Source of the DNA: JAVKBW01 sp964352715
GTDB lineage: Bacteria; Pseudomonadota; Alphaproteobacteria; UBA8366; Aestuariispiraceae
Assembly: GCA_964352715.1 (NCBI GenBank)
Contig: CAYGSU010000023.1
Span: 1 to 50,236, forward strand
DNA length: 50,236 nucleotides
Direction: 5' to 3'
In this document: positions 1 through 7,746 of the stretch, in pieces
Numbering within the stretch: the first letter of the stretch is position 1
Layout: every line of letters begins with the position of its first letter
Position numbers and translations under genes: made by a program
Notes under the pieces: model-generated
Told to the model about the DNA's origin: nothing
Seen by the model: only the letters and a program-made list of their open reading frames with translations
The model's database searches: none

Positions 1-144
1 GCGGATCTGGTTGTTGCCGGTTGTGCGATTTTCGAGGCGATCCGGCGGCGCTGGCCGATCAAGACCGTCAGTGTTGCCGACCGCGGACTTCGAGAGGGCA
101 TTCTGGTCGACCTGATGGGGATCAATCGCCGTGGCCAAAAGTAA
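1..144 (+). CDS. Ppx/GppA-type exopolyphosphatase/phosphatase, C-terminal end only
   Basis: Partial gene entering from the left edge; frame 1 is open from base 1 to a TAA at 142-144 (47 codons). The translated tail contains ADLVVAGCAIFEAI and VADRGLREGIL, which match the last part of the Ppx/GppA family (exopolyphosphatase / guanosine pentaphosphate phosphohydrolase, ASKHA fold). The substrate cannot be told from this fragment. The stop lies inside the next gene, since rlmE starts at 131, so the two are overlapped and probably co-transcribed. A ppx/gppA-rlmE pair is common in alphaproteobacteria, which supports the call. Confidence 0.75.
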   Translation, partial: ADLVVAGCAIFEAIRRRWPIKTVSVADRGLREGILVDLMGINRRGQK

Positions 145-859
145 ATCGTCAGGCACCGGCGGTTCGCGGCAGGCGACGGTCAGGGTAAAAACCGCCAAAC
201 GCCGCAAGACGTCGTCAACGCGGTGGCTGCAGCGGCAATTGAACGATCCCTATGTCGCTGAAGCGAAACGGCTGGGCTATCGCAGCCGCGCGGCCTTCAA
301 GATGATCCAGATTGACGACAAATACGGGCTATTGAAACGCGCCAGCCGGGTGATCGATCTGGGATGTGCGCCCGGCGGATGGACGCAGATTGCGGTCGAC
401 CGGGTCGGTTCTGTCAATGGCAACGGGGTGGTGATCGGCATGGATCTGCTGCCGGTGGAGCCGATACCTGGCGCGGTTCTCCTGCAAGCAGACTTTCTCG
501 GCGACGATGCGATCGGCATGCTGGCAGAGGCGATGCCTGACAAGGACGGCAGCCCAACGGTTGATCTGGTCCTGAGCGATATGGCGGCATCCGGTACCGG
601 GCACGCCACGACGGATCACCTTCGTATTATCGGACTGGCCGAAGCAGCGCTCGACTTTGCAACAAGTGTTCTGCGTCCAGGAGGCGGATTTGTCGCGAAA
701 GTCTTCTCCGGCGGGGCAGAAGGAACGTTGCTGAAGGCGCTGAAGGCGAATTTCGACAAGGTGTCGCATTTCAAACCGCCGGCCAGCCGCAAGGAATCGG
801 CCGAGATGTATGTCGTTGCGACAGGATTCAATCCACCGGAACGCAACGAAGATCGCTGA
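131..859 (+). CDS. rlmE: 23S rRNA (uridine-2'-O)-methyltransferase RlmE
   Basis: RlmE (FtsJ/RrmJ) uses S-adenosylmethionine to methylate the 2'-OH of U2552 in the 23S rRNA A loop, a late step of 50S assembly. The 242-residue product has a basic, Ser/Gly-rich N-terminal leader of about 35 residues, then a Rossmann methyltransferase fold. The SAM motif is VIDLGCAPGGW (about residues 75-85). The K-D-K-E catalytic tetrad can be followed in RAAFKM, LSDMAASGTG, VAKVFSGG and SAEMYVV. The start is GTG at 131, overlapping the upstream Ppx/GppA stop by 14 bases; no later ATG precedes the conserved core. Length and motifs are typical, and I see no real alternative identity. Confidence 0.95.
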   Translation: MAKSKSSGTGGSRQATVRVKTAKRRKTSSTRWLQRQLNDPYVAEAKRLGYRSRAAFKMIQIDDKYGLLKRASRVIDLGCAPGGWTQIAVDRVGSVNGNGVVIGMDLLPVEPIPGAVLLQADFLGDDAIGMLAEAMPDKDGSPTVDLVLSDMAASGTGHATTDHLRIIGLAEAALDFATSVLRPGGGFVAKVFSGGAEGTLLKALKANFDKVSHFKPPASRKESAEMYVVATGFNPPERNEDR

Positions 860-902
860 ATTGCACCTTGATTATAAAAATAGCGCAAATTTGGGGCCGG
901 AC

Positions 903-931
903 TTGCATCGCCTCCGCTAGTAAATTGTAAT
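903..931 (+). promoter_or_regulatory. Candidate sigma70-type promoter for guaB
   Basis: TTGCAT (903-908) and TGTAAT (926-931) are separated by 17 bases in an AT-rich stretch between rlmE and guaB. The predicted start would lie about 90 bases before the guaB ATG. The boxes fit the consensus by eye only. Confidence 0.45.
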
Positions 932-1028
932 TTTTGTTAAAAAATGCAGGCAGGCTGTCTGGTAACGCTTGTTTTCGCCGGAATCTGGCGTATTGTCCCG
1001 GCACTGTCAGGGATATAGGGAGCGCGTC

Positions 1029-2492
1029 ATGGAACCGGTAGAAGCCTACACATTCGATGATGTTCTTCTGCAGCCGAAATATTCCGACGTTCTGCCAGCG
1101 CAGACTGTCACCACAACGCGCCTGACAAAAACCATCTCATTGGGCATTCCGCTGATTTCCTCGGCGATGGATACTGTCACCGAAGGCCGTCTGGCGATTG
1201 CCATGGCGCAACACGGCGGCATCGGCGTCATTCACAAGAACATGGATATCACCGCCCAGGCCGAACAGGTCCGGCAGGTAAAACGGTTTGAATCCGGCAT
1301 GGTCGTGAACCCGATCACCATTACCCCGGAAAAGACCCTCGGTGATGCTCTGGGCCTGATGGCACATTACGGCATTGCCGGTATTCCTGTCGTTTCGAAA
1401 CGTAGCGGTAAACTGGCCGGTATCCTGACCAACCGGGATGTCCGTTTTGCCAACGACATGGATACGCCGGTGAAGGAACTGATGACCAAACGCGGCCTTG
1501 TTACCGTCGACGAAGGCGTTTCGCGGGAAGAGGCGATGCAGCTTCTGCATCAGCACCGCATCGAGAAGCTGCTGGTTGTCGATGATGAACGCCGCTGCGT
1601 CGGTCTTATAACGGTGAAGGATATCGAAAAATCGCGCGCCTTTCCGAATGCCTGCAAGGATGACCGCGGCCGGCTGCGCGTCGCTGCGGCGACCGGCACC
1701 GGAAAGAACGGTATTGAACGCGCGGAAGCGCTGCTGGAAGCCGGCTGTGACGTTATTGTGGTCGATACCGCGCACGGCCACAGCGCCGGTGTGCTCGAAC
1801 AGGTCAGCGCGGTTAAGCGTCTGTCGAACTACGCGCAGGTGATCGGCGGTAACATCGCGACGGCGGACGGCGCGAAGGCGCTGATCGATGCCGGCGCGGA
1901 TGCGGTGAAAATCGGCATCGGGCCGGGATCGATCTGCACCACCCGTATTGTCGCCGGCGTCGGCGTGCCGCAATTGACGGCGGTCTCCGAGGCGGCGGCT
2001 GTCTGCCGCCAGAACGGCGTTCCAGCAATTGCCGATGGCGGCATCAAGTTTTCCGGCGACATCGCGAAAGCCATCGCCGCCGGCGCCGATTGCGTGATGA
2101 TAGGCTCGCTGCTGGCCGGCACCGATGAAAGCCCTGGCGAAGTTTTCCTGTATCAGGGCCGCTCCTACAAATCCTATCGAGGCATGGGCTCGGCCGGCGC
2201 GATGGCGCGTGGCTCGGCCGATCGGTATTTTCAGGAAGAAGTCAACGAACACAACAAGTTCGTGCCGGAAGGCGTTGAAGGCCGGGTTCCCTACAAGGGA
2301 CCGTCTTCTGATGTCATCCACCAGCTTGTCGGCGGGCTTCGGGCGGCCATGGGCTATACCGGCTGCCGCACTATTGCAGAATTGCACGAAAATGCTGTTT
2401 TCCGGCGCATCACCGGCGCCGGTCTGCGTGAAAGCCACGTTCACGATATCATTGTGACAAAGGAATCCTCGAATTACCGCATCGAGCAATAG
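1029..2492 (+). CDS. guaB: Inosine-5'-monophosphate dehydrogenase
   Basis: GuaB oxidises IMP to XMP with NAD+, the committed step of GMP synthesis; guaA, which finishes the route, is 1.4 kb downstream. The 487-residue protein has the N-terminal TIM-barrel start (FDDVLL, SSAMDTVTE), two CBS domains inserted at about residues 95-205, and the catalytic loop GPGSICTTR with the nucleophilic Cys. The flap region has RGMGS and MARGSADRY. I chose ATG 1029 because it begins the family's usual N-terminus (MEPVEAYTFDDVLL) and follows an AGGGAGCG ribosome site; an in-frame start at 969 would only add 20 unconserved residues. The CBS domains normally bind adenine nucleotides allosterically. Confidence 0.97.
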   Translation: MEPVEAYTFDDVLLQPKYSDVLPAQTVTTTRLTKTISLGIPLISSAMDTVTEGRLAIAMAQHGGIGVIHKNMDITAQAEQVRQVKRFESGMVVNPITITPEKTLGDALGLMAHYGIAGIPVVSKRSGKLAGILTNRDVRFANDMDTPVKELMTKRGLVTVDEGVSREEAMQLLHQHRIEKLLVVDDERRCVGLITVKDIEKSRAFPNACKDDRGRLRVAAATGTGKNGIERAEALLEAGCDVIVVDTAHGHSAGVLEQVSAVKRLSNYAQVIGGNIATADGAKALIDAGADAVKIGIGPGSICTTRIVAGVGVPQLTAVSEAAAVCRQNGVPAIADGGIKFSGDIAKAIAAGADCVMIGSLLAGTDESPGEVFLYQGRSYKSYRGMGSAGAMARGSADRYFQEEVNEHNKFVPEGVEGRVPYKGPSSDVIHQLVGGLRAAMGYTGCRTIAELHENAVFRRITGAGLRESHVHDIIVTKESSNYRIEQ

Positions 2493-2519
2493 GGCCGTAT
2501 CCAGCCGGATTTTCCGCAC

Positions 2520-3842
2520 ATGACGCCCGGCGCACGTCTGCAAACCGCCATCGATCTGCTGACCGGCATTTTTGCGTCCCCGGATACGCCGGCAGAGCAA
2601 ACGATGAATGACGGGCTGCGGGCGCGTCGTTATGCCGGGTCGAAGGACCGGGCGGCGATCTCCTCAACCGTTTACGGCGTTCTTCGCCGACGCGCACAGA
2701 TCGATTGGTGGCTTCAGCGCTCGCTGGCCGATCCGCCCGATGCGCGCAACCGCGTCCTGGCCTACACCCAGATCGAATCCGGTCTTGATGCCGGGGCCGT
2801 GGCCGCGCTGTGTGACGGAACCGAATATGGTCCGGCGGCGCTGACCCCCAAAGAAAACCGGGTGGCGATCGAACTGACGGGTGTATCTTTCGATAAATCC
2901 TGTCAGCCCCCTTCCACCCGCGCGAACATTCCTGACTGGCTATGGCCGGTCTGGTCGGAAAGCCTTGGCGAGGAAGCTGATGCTGAAGCCGCCTGCCTCA
3001 ACGAACCTGCAGGTGTCGACCTACGGGTGAACACGCTGAAAGCCCAGCGCGAGGCTGTGATCGAGGAACTGTCTGCGGCCGGTATTAGCGTTTTGCCGAC
3101 ACCGGTCTCGTCTGTCGGTTTACGTTTGACGGACCGCAAGCCGTTAAAAGGTCTTGCTGCCTATCGTGACGGTCGCATCGAGATTCAGGACGAGGGATCG
3201 CAGATCGCTGCCCGGCTGTGCGATGCAAGACCCGGCATGAAAATCGTCGATTTCTGCGCCGGCGCGGGCGGCAAGTCGCTGCAACTGGCAGCGGATCTGC
3301 AGAACAAGGGGCGGATCATCGCCTGCGATACGGACAAGAGACGGCTTGCTGAGGCGGCGGAGCGGTTGAAGCGCGCCGGGGCATTCTGTGTCGAAAGACG
3401 GCAATTGACGTCGGAACGGGATTCCTGGGTAAAGCAGCGTGCTGTGCGGCACAATGGCGGTTTTGACAGGGTGTTGATTGATGCACCGTGTTCCGGGTCG
3501 GGCACATGGCGCCGGCGGCCGGATGATCGCTGGCGGCTGAAGCCGGAAACCCTGGAACGTTTCAGCGATCTGCAATACGGAATCTGCGATTCAGCAGCCC
3601 GGCTGGTGCGGCCGGGCGGCCGGCTGATTTATGTGACCTGTTCGCTGTTCCGGCAGGAAAACGAGGCCATTGTCGAACGGTTTCTCGCCGGAAGGTCAGA
3701 TTTCCACACCGTTCCGGTCGCCAATGTCTGGCATGAAACAGTCGGCGGCAAATGCCCTGCATCTGGGCCTTATCTGCAACTGACGCCGGCCCGCACCGGA
3801 ACGGACGGATTTTTTGTAGCAATACTGGAGCGACGGATTTGA
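2520..3842 (+). CDS. RsmB/NOP-family RNA (cytosine-5)-methyltransferase
   Basis: SAM-dependent m5C methyltransferase of the RsmB/NOP2/Sun family, most likely acting on 16S rRNA. The 440-residue product has an N-terminal helical region with RARRYAGSKDR (about residues 35-45) as in alphaproteobacterial RsmB-like proteins. It then has the SAM site DFCAGAGGKSL and both catalytic cysteines, in motif IV (DAPCSGSGTWRRRPD) and motif VI (VTCSLF). It lies 27 bases after guaB on the same strand and may be transcribed with it. The exact target cytosine cannot be read from sequence; RsmB (C967) is the closest known activity, but other family members methylate different sites. Confidence 0.88.
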   Translation: MTPGARLQTAIDLLTGIFASPDTPAEQTMNDGLRARRYAGSKDRAAISSTVYGVLRRRAQIDWWLQRSLADPPDARNRVLAYTQIESGLDAGAVAALCDGTEYGPAALTPKENRVAIELTGVSFDKSCQPPSTRANIPDWLWPVWSESLGEEADAEAACLNEPAGVDLRVNTLKAQREAVIEELSAAGISVLPTPVSSVGLRLTDRKPLKGLAAYRDGRIEIQDEGSQIAARLCDARPGMKIVDFCAGAGGKSLQLAADLQNKGRIIACDTDKRRLAEAAERLKRAGAFCVERRQLTSERDSWVKQRAVRHNGGFDRVLIDAPCSGSGTWRRRPDDRWRLKPETLERFSDLQYGICDSAARLVRPGGRLIYVTCSLFRQENEAIVERFLAGRSDFHTVPVANVWHETVGGKCPASGPYLQLTPARTGTDGFFVAILERRI

Positions 3843-3879
3843 CCCTTCGTTTTGTCCGTGTAAACAGGTCGGCAGGGGC

Positions 3880-3894
3880 GCGATCCGGGATCGC
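3880..3894. promoter_or_regulatory. 15-bp inverted repeat in the guaA leader
   Basis: GCGATCC-G-GGATCGC is a perfect inverted repeat with a one-base centre, 27 bases before the guaA ATG and between the RsmB-like gene and guaA. It is too tight to be an RNA hairpin, so a protein-binding palindrome is more likely. No T-run follows. The function is unknown. Confidence 0.3.
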
Positions 3895-3921
3895 ACAAGA
3901 CGCTTACGGGAAGGATACTCC

Positions 3922-5475
3922 ATGACAGACCGGATTCTGATCGTCGATTTCGGCAGCCAGGTCACCCAATTGATCGCGCGCCGCGTTCGGGAAGGCGGGG
4001 TTTATTGCGAAATCCATCCGTTCAACAAGGTCACGGTCGAAAGTATCAGGGAGTTCGATCCCAAAGGCATCATTCTTTCCGGCGGTCCCGCCAGCGTTGT
4101 CCATGACGATACGCCGCGCGCGCCGGATGGCCTGTTTGCCATGGGGTTGCCGGTTTTGGGCATCTGTTATGGCCAGCAGGCGATGTGCAAGCAGCTCGAT
4201 GGCGGGGTTGTCGAAGGGTCAGACCATCAGGAATTCGGCCGCTCGGTACTTGAGATTATCGATGACTGCGACCTGTTCCACGGCATCTGGAGCGTCGGCG
4301 CGAAGGAAACCGTCTGGATGAGCCACGGCGACCGAGTCGTGCAGCCGCCAAAAGGGTTTCGCGTCGTCGGCACCAGCGACGGTGCGCCACTGGCGGCCAT
4401 CGCCGATGACGAGCGCAAATTCTACGGCGTGCAGTTCCATCCCGAAGTCGTACATACACCGCATGGCATGGCGCTGATTCACAATTTCATTCATCGGGTT
4501 GCCGGCTGTGGCGGTGACTGGACGATGCATACGTTCCGCCAGCAGGCGGTAGAGGCGATCCGGGCGCAGGTCGGCAAGGGCCGTGTTATCTGCGGTCTTT
4601 CAGGCGGCGTCGATTCGTCGGTCGCGGCGGTGCTGATCCACGAGGCTATCGGCGACCAGTTGACCTGTATTTTTGTCGATCATGGGTTGTTGCGCCATGG
4701 CGAGGCGGATCAGGTCGTCCGTGTTTTTCGCGACCACTACAATATTCCGCTCGTGCACCGGGACGCATCGGACGATTTTCTGTCCGCGCTGGCAGGCGTC
4801 GCCGACCCGGAACAGAAACGCAAGATCATCGGTGGCAAGTTCATTGATGTGTTCGACGAGGAAGCGACGAAGCTGGGCGGCGCCGAATTCCTTGCCCAGG
4901 GCACCCTGTATCCCGATGTGATCGAAAGCGTTTCGTTTCATGGCGGTCCGTCCGTCACCATCAAGTCGCACCACAATGTTGGTGGTCTGCCGGAACGGAT
5001 GAACCTGAAACTGGTGGAACCGCTGCGTGAGTTGTTCAAGGACGAGGTGCGGGATCTGGGGCGGGAACTCGGCCTGCCCGAAAGCCTTGTCGGCCGGCAT
5101 CCGTTTCCCGGCCCCGGGCTGGCAATCCGGATTCCCGGGCCGGTTTCGGCGGCTCAATGCGACATCCTGCGCAAGGCTGATGCGATTTATCTGGAAGAAA
5201 TCCGCAATGCGGGTCTCTACAACGCGATCTGGCAGGCGTTTGCGGTGTTGCTGCCGGTAAGGACCGTGGGTGTCATGGGCGATATGCGGACTTACGATTT
5301 CGTTTGCGCGCTGCGCGCTGTGACCTCGACTGACGGCATGACAGCCGACAGCTACCCGTTCGAGCACGGTTTCCTTTCCCAGGTCGCGACCCGCATTATC
5401 AACGAGGTTCGGGGCATCAACCGGGTCGTCTATGACGTCACCTCGAAGCCGCCCGGCACCATTGAATGGGAATAG
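3922..5475 (+). CDS. guaA: GMP synthase (glutamine-hydrolysing)
   Basis: GuaA aminates XMP to GMP using glutamine and ATP. The 517-residue protein has three parts. The class I glutamine amidotransferase domain carries the nucleophile in GICYGQQ (about residue 80) and the His/Glu pair in GVQFHPEV. The ATP pyrophosphatase domain has the PP-loop GLSGGVDSSV. The C-terminal dimerisation domain ends in the conserved KPPGTIEWE. ATG 3922 follows the ribosome site GGGAAGGA. With guaB upstream, the window encodes the whole IMP-to-GMP branch. The guaA 3' end is a frequent integration site in other bacteria; I found no duplicate of it in this window. Confidence 0.97.
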   Translation: MTDRILIVDFGSQVTQLIARRVREGGVYCEIHPFNKVTVESIREFDPKGIILSGGPASVVHDDTPRAPDGLFAMGLPVLGICYGQQAMCKQLDGGVVEGSDHQEFGRSVLEIIDDCDLFHGIWSVGAKETVWMSHGDRVVQPPKGFRVVGTSDGAPLAAIADDERKFYGVQFHPEVVHTPHGMALIHNFIHRVAGCGGDWTMHTFRQQAVEAIRAQVGKGRVICGLSGGVDSSVAAVLIHEAIGDQLTCIFVDHGLLRHGEADQVVRVFRDHYNIPLVHRDASDDFLSALAGVADPEQKRKIIGGKFIDVFDEEATKLGGAEFLAQGTLYPDVIESVSFHGGPSVTIKSHHNVGGLPERMNLKLVEPLRELFKDEVRDLGRELGLPESLVGRHPFPGPGLAIRIPGPVSAAQCDILRKADAIYLEEIRNAGLYNAIWQAFAVLLPVRTVGVMGDMRTYDFVCALRAVTSTDGMTADSYPFEHGFLSQVATRIINEVRGINRVVYDVTSKPPGTIEWE

Positions 5476-5869
5476 CCGGCACCGGCCAGGCTTCTGTCTT
5501 TCCGGCGTTTGATCGACTCCGTATCAAAACACACTCTGAATTCACCTACTGAATTGTAAAATATCGACATTCGGCCGCAGAAAAACCATCGCTGAAAAGC
5601 TAGGCTGGATAACAGATGCGACGATTTTTGAACGGCTTTCGACGCACAGTGTGTTTACATGCGAACCTGATACGGATTACTTTCTCCCGACGGAAGCAGT
5701 GAACCGGCTGGGGGAGTCGGAGACAGCTGATGGGATTGTCGGTTTACCAGCAATCGCATCGTGACGTTTCTGCGTTTCCCTTTCCGACACGGCCAATGTA
5801 AAACAAGAAAACATCGGTGCATTACCGATGAGATAAAAATGTCGGGAGCGGCGAATTGCCGATACGGTC
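5476..5869. other. 394-bp intergenic region upstream of the electron-transfer locus
   Basis: No convincing gene. The region is more AT-rich than its surroundings and must hold the promoter for the 5870-12370 operon. A perfect 7-bp inverted repeat CATCGGT/ACCGATG (5812-5818, 5824-5830, loop GCATT) lies 40 bases before the first ATG and could be an operator or a leader hairpin. The only antisense ORF (5677-5925) resembles nothing and runs into the next gene. Confidence 0.45.
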
Positions 5870-7735
5870 ATGACGGATAGTACCAAAGGATCTGGCGGCA
5901 GTGCGCTGATGCGGGTGCCAGGCAACTGGGTCGTAACCTATCAGACCGCAGCAGGTCAGCAGAGCGATTTTACGCTGTCTGAAGCCAAGATGCTCGACGG
6001 ATCGCCGGTTCGCGTTGGCCGCAATTCAAAAACCAATGATATCGTGCTGTCGGATTTTTCGATCGCACAGGATCACTGTTTCTTCACCACCGATGGGCAC
6101 GGCGTGTTGTTCGTCACCGATGTCGGCTCGTCCAGCGGAACGCGGATTGACCGGACACGCATTCCGGCCAATGAGGCGACGCGCGTCGTCGACGGTGGCG
6201 ATGTAGAAATCGGCAATCTTATTCTTAGCATTTCCTATGAAGCGGGGTCTGGTGTGGCACAAGCTGTTGAAGGAAAACCTGAGCCGGCGCCGGTTATGGC
6301 GGCGCCGATAGTGTCAGCGTCGGAGCCGGCCAAGCCATCCGGCCCGGTACGCGGTACGAAAGCCAATCGGCCGACCGGCAGTACGACAATCATCAACTGG
6401 GTATTCGGAATAATCGCCGCTATCGGTGTTGGTCTTTTGATCTTTGGCGAAGGAAACGTCGCCTCGTCGATGGCCTATCAGCTTGTCGGCGCGGGTATTC
6501 TGGCCGCTGTGCTGCTGCAGGTGGCGATCATGCTGTGGTCGTCGATGCACCGGTCGGCCGCCGAGGCGCGCTTCTACGAAGAATCCCTGGAAATGCTGCG
6601 CACCAATGTCAAAACCTCGAGTGCGCATATGCTGGCCGAGCGGGAACGCGCGACACAGACCTGGAACGGCCTGCGGAAATTCCGGATCGAAAAGAAGAAC
6701 CCGGAAGGCGGCGGCATCTGTTCCTTCTATCTGAAGCCGCATGACAACAAGCCGATTCCGCCGTTCGAACCTGGCCAGTATCTGACCTTTCAGCTTCGGG
6801 TGCCGGGCAAGGACAAGCCGATTATCCGCTGTTATTCGCTGTCCGACAGTCCGCTGATGCGTGACTATTACCGGGTCAGCATCAAGGCCGTGCCTGCGCC
6901 GCGCGACAAGCCGGAATTGCCGCCAGGGCTGTCATCCAACTTCTTCCATGATCAGCTGAACGAAGGCGATATCCTGGACTGCAAGGCGCCGGGCGGTAAG
7001 TTCTTCATGGACCAGACGAAACATACGCCGGTCGTGCTGATCGGCGGCGGCATTGGTCTTACGCCTGTGCTCAGCATGCTGAATTCGATCGTTCTTTCCG
7101 GTTCGAAGCGCGAAACGCACTTTTTCTACGGCGTGCGCAACAGCAAGGAGCATGTGATGCGCGATCATCTGATGCAGATCGACCGCGACCACGAAAATGT
7201 TCACATGCATATCTGCTACAGCAACCCGGAAGAGGGCGAAGAACTGGGCCGCGACTATCAGCATGCGGAACGGGTGAGCGTCGAATTGTTCAAGAAGGTC
7301 CTGCCATCGAACAATTACGATTTCTACATCTGTGGTCCGCCCCCGATGATGGAATCGCTGGTCAAGGATCTCGACGAATGGGGTGTTCCTGAACCGAATG
7401 TCCACTTCGAGGCGTTCGGCCCGGCCAGCGTCAAGAAGGCGAAGCCGAAACCGGCCGAAGCGGCTGGCGAGGAGGCGCCGAAATTCGAGATCACGTTCGC
7501 TAAATCCGGCAAGACCGTCGCCTGGGACGGCAGCTTCGATTCCATTCTGGAATTTGCGGAAGCGAACGAAATCGCGATGGACAGCGGTTGCCGCGCCGGC
7601 AATTGCGGCACCTGTATCACGGCGCTCAAATCCGGGTCGGTGAAATACGTTGAAGAACCGGGCGCACAGCCTGAAGACGGGTCCTGCCTGACCTGTGTTT
7701 CCGTGCCGAAGTCCAATCTGACGCTAGAAGTTTAG
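5870..7735 (+). CDS. FHA domain-membrane-ferredoxin reductase-[2Fe-2S] fusion protein
   Basis: A 621-residue redox protein that probably takes electrons from NAD(P)H and passes them through FAD to a plant-type [2Fe-2S] cluster at the inner membrane. Domain order: FHA domain at about 46-122 (RVGRNSKTNDIVLSD, then GSSSGTRID), which in known proteins binds phosphothreonine; Pro/Ala linker; two membrane helices at about 174-193 and 202-223; an FNR-like module with the FAD motif RCYSLS (320-325) and the NAD(P)H-side motifs GGGIGLTP (392-399) and YICGPPPMM (486-494); then a ferredoxin domain with Cys574, 579, 582 and 606. Both termini should be cytoplasmic. The ribosome site before ATG 5870 is weak; ATG 5909 is an alternative. 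It is first of four tightly packed genes. FHA-FNR-ferredoxin fusion is unusual, and the function is inferred from the domains only. Confidence 0.85.
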   Translation: MTDSTKGSGGSALMRVPGNWVVTYQTAAGQQSDFTLSEAKMLDGSPVRVGRNSKTNDIVLSDFSIAQDHCFFTTDGHGVLFVTDVGSSSGTRIDRTRIPANEATRVVDGGDVEIGNLILSISYEAGSGVAQAVEGKPEPAPVMAAPIVSASEPAKPSGPVRGTKANRPTGSTTIINWVFGIIAAIGVGLLIFGEGNVASSMAYQLVGAGILAAVLLQVAIMLWSSMHRSAAEARFYEESLEMLRTNVKTSSAHMLAERERATQTWNGLRKFRIEKKNPEGGGICSFYLKPHDNKPIPPFEPGQYLTFQLRVPGKDKPIIRCYSLSDSPLMRDYYRVSIKAVPAPRDKPELPPGLSSNFFHDQLNEGDILDCKAPGGKFFMDQTKHTPVVLIGGGIGLTPVLSMLNSIVLSGSKRETHFFYGVRNSKEHVMRDHLMQIDRDHENVHMHICYSNPEEGEELGRDYQHAERVSVELFKKVLPSNNYDFYICGPPPMMESLVKDLDEWGVPEPNVHFEAFGPASVKKAKPKPAEAAGEEAPKFEITFAKSGKTVAWDGSFDSILEFAEANEIAMDSGCRAGNCGTCITALKSGSVKYVEEPGAQPEDGSCLTCVSVPKSNLTLEV

Positions 7736-7746
7736 GGGAAAACGCC

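Noticed and set aside
1137..2600. 487-codon open frame on the minus strand opposite guaB
   Set aside because: A shadow frame of high-GC coding DNA; the plus strand is clearly guaB and the antisense product has no family features. The same holds for other long antisense frames, for example 40438-42345 and 21393-22406.
5453..5475. guaA 3' end as an integration site for the cytochrome locus
   Set aside because: The guaA end is a known hotspot and the locus starts 394 bases after it, but I found no second copy of the guaA tail near 17666. The only match is TTGAATGG at about 16565, eight bases, which is chance level.
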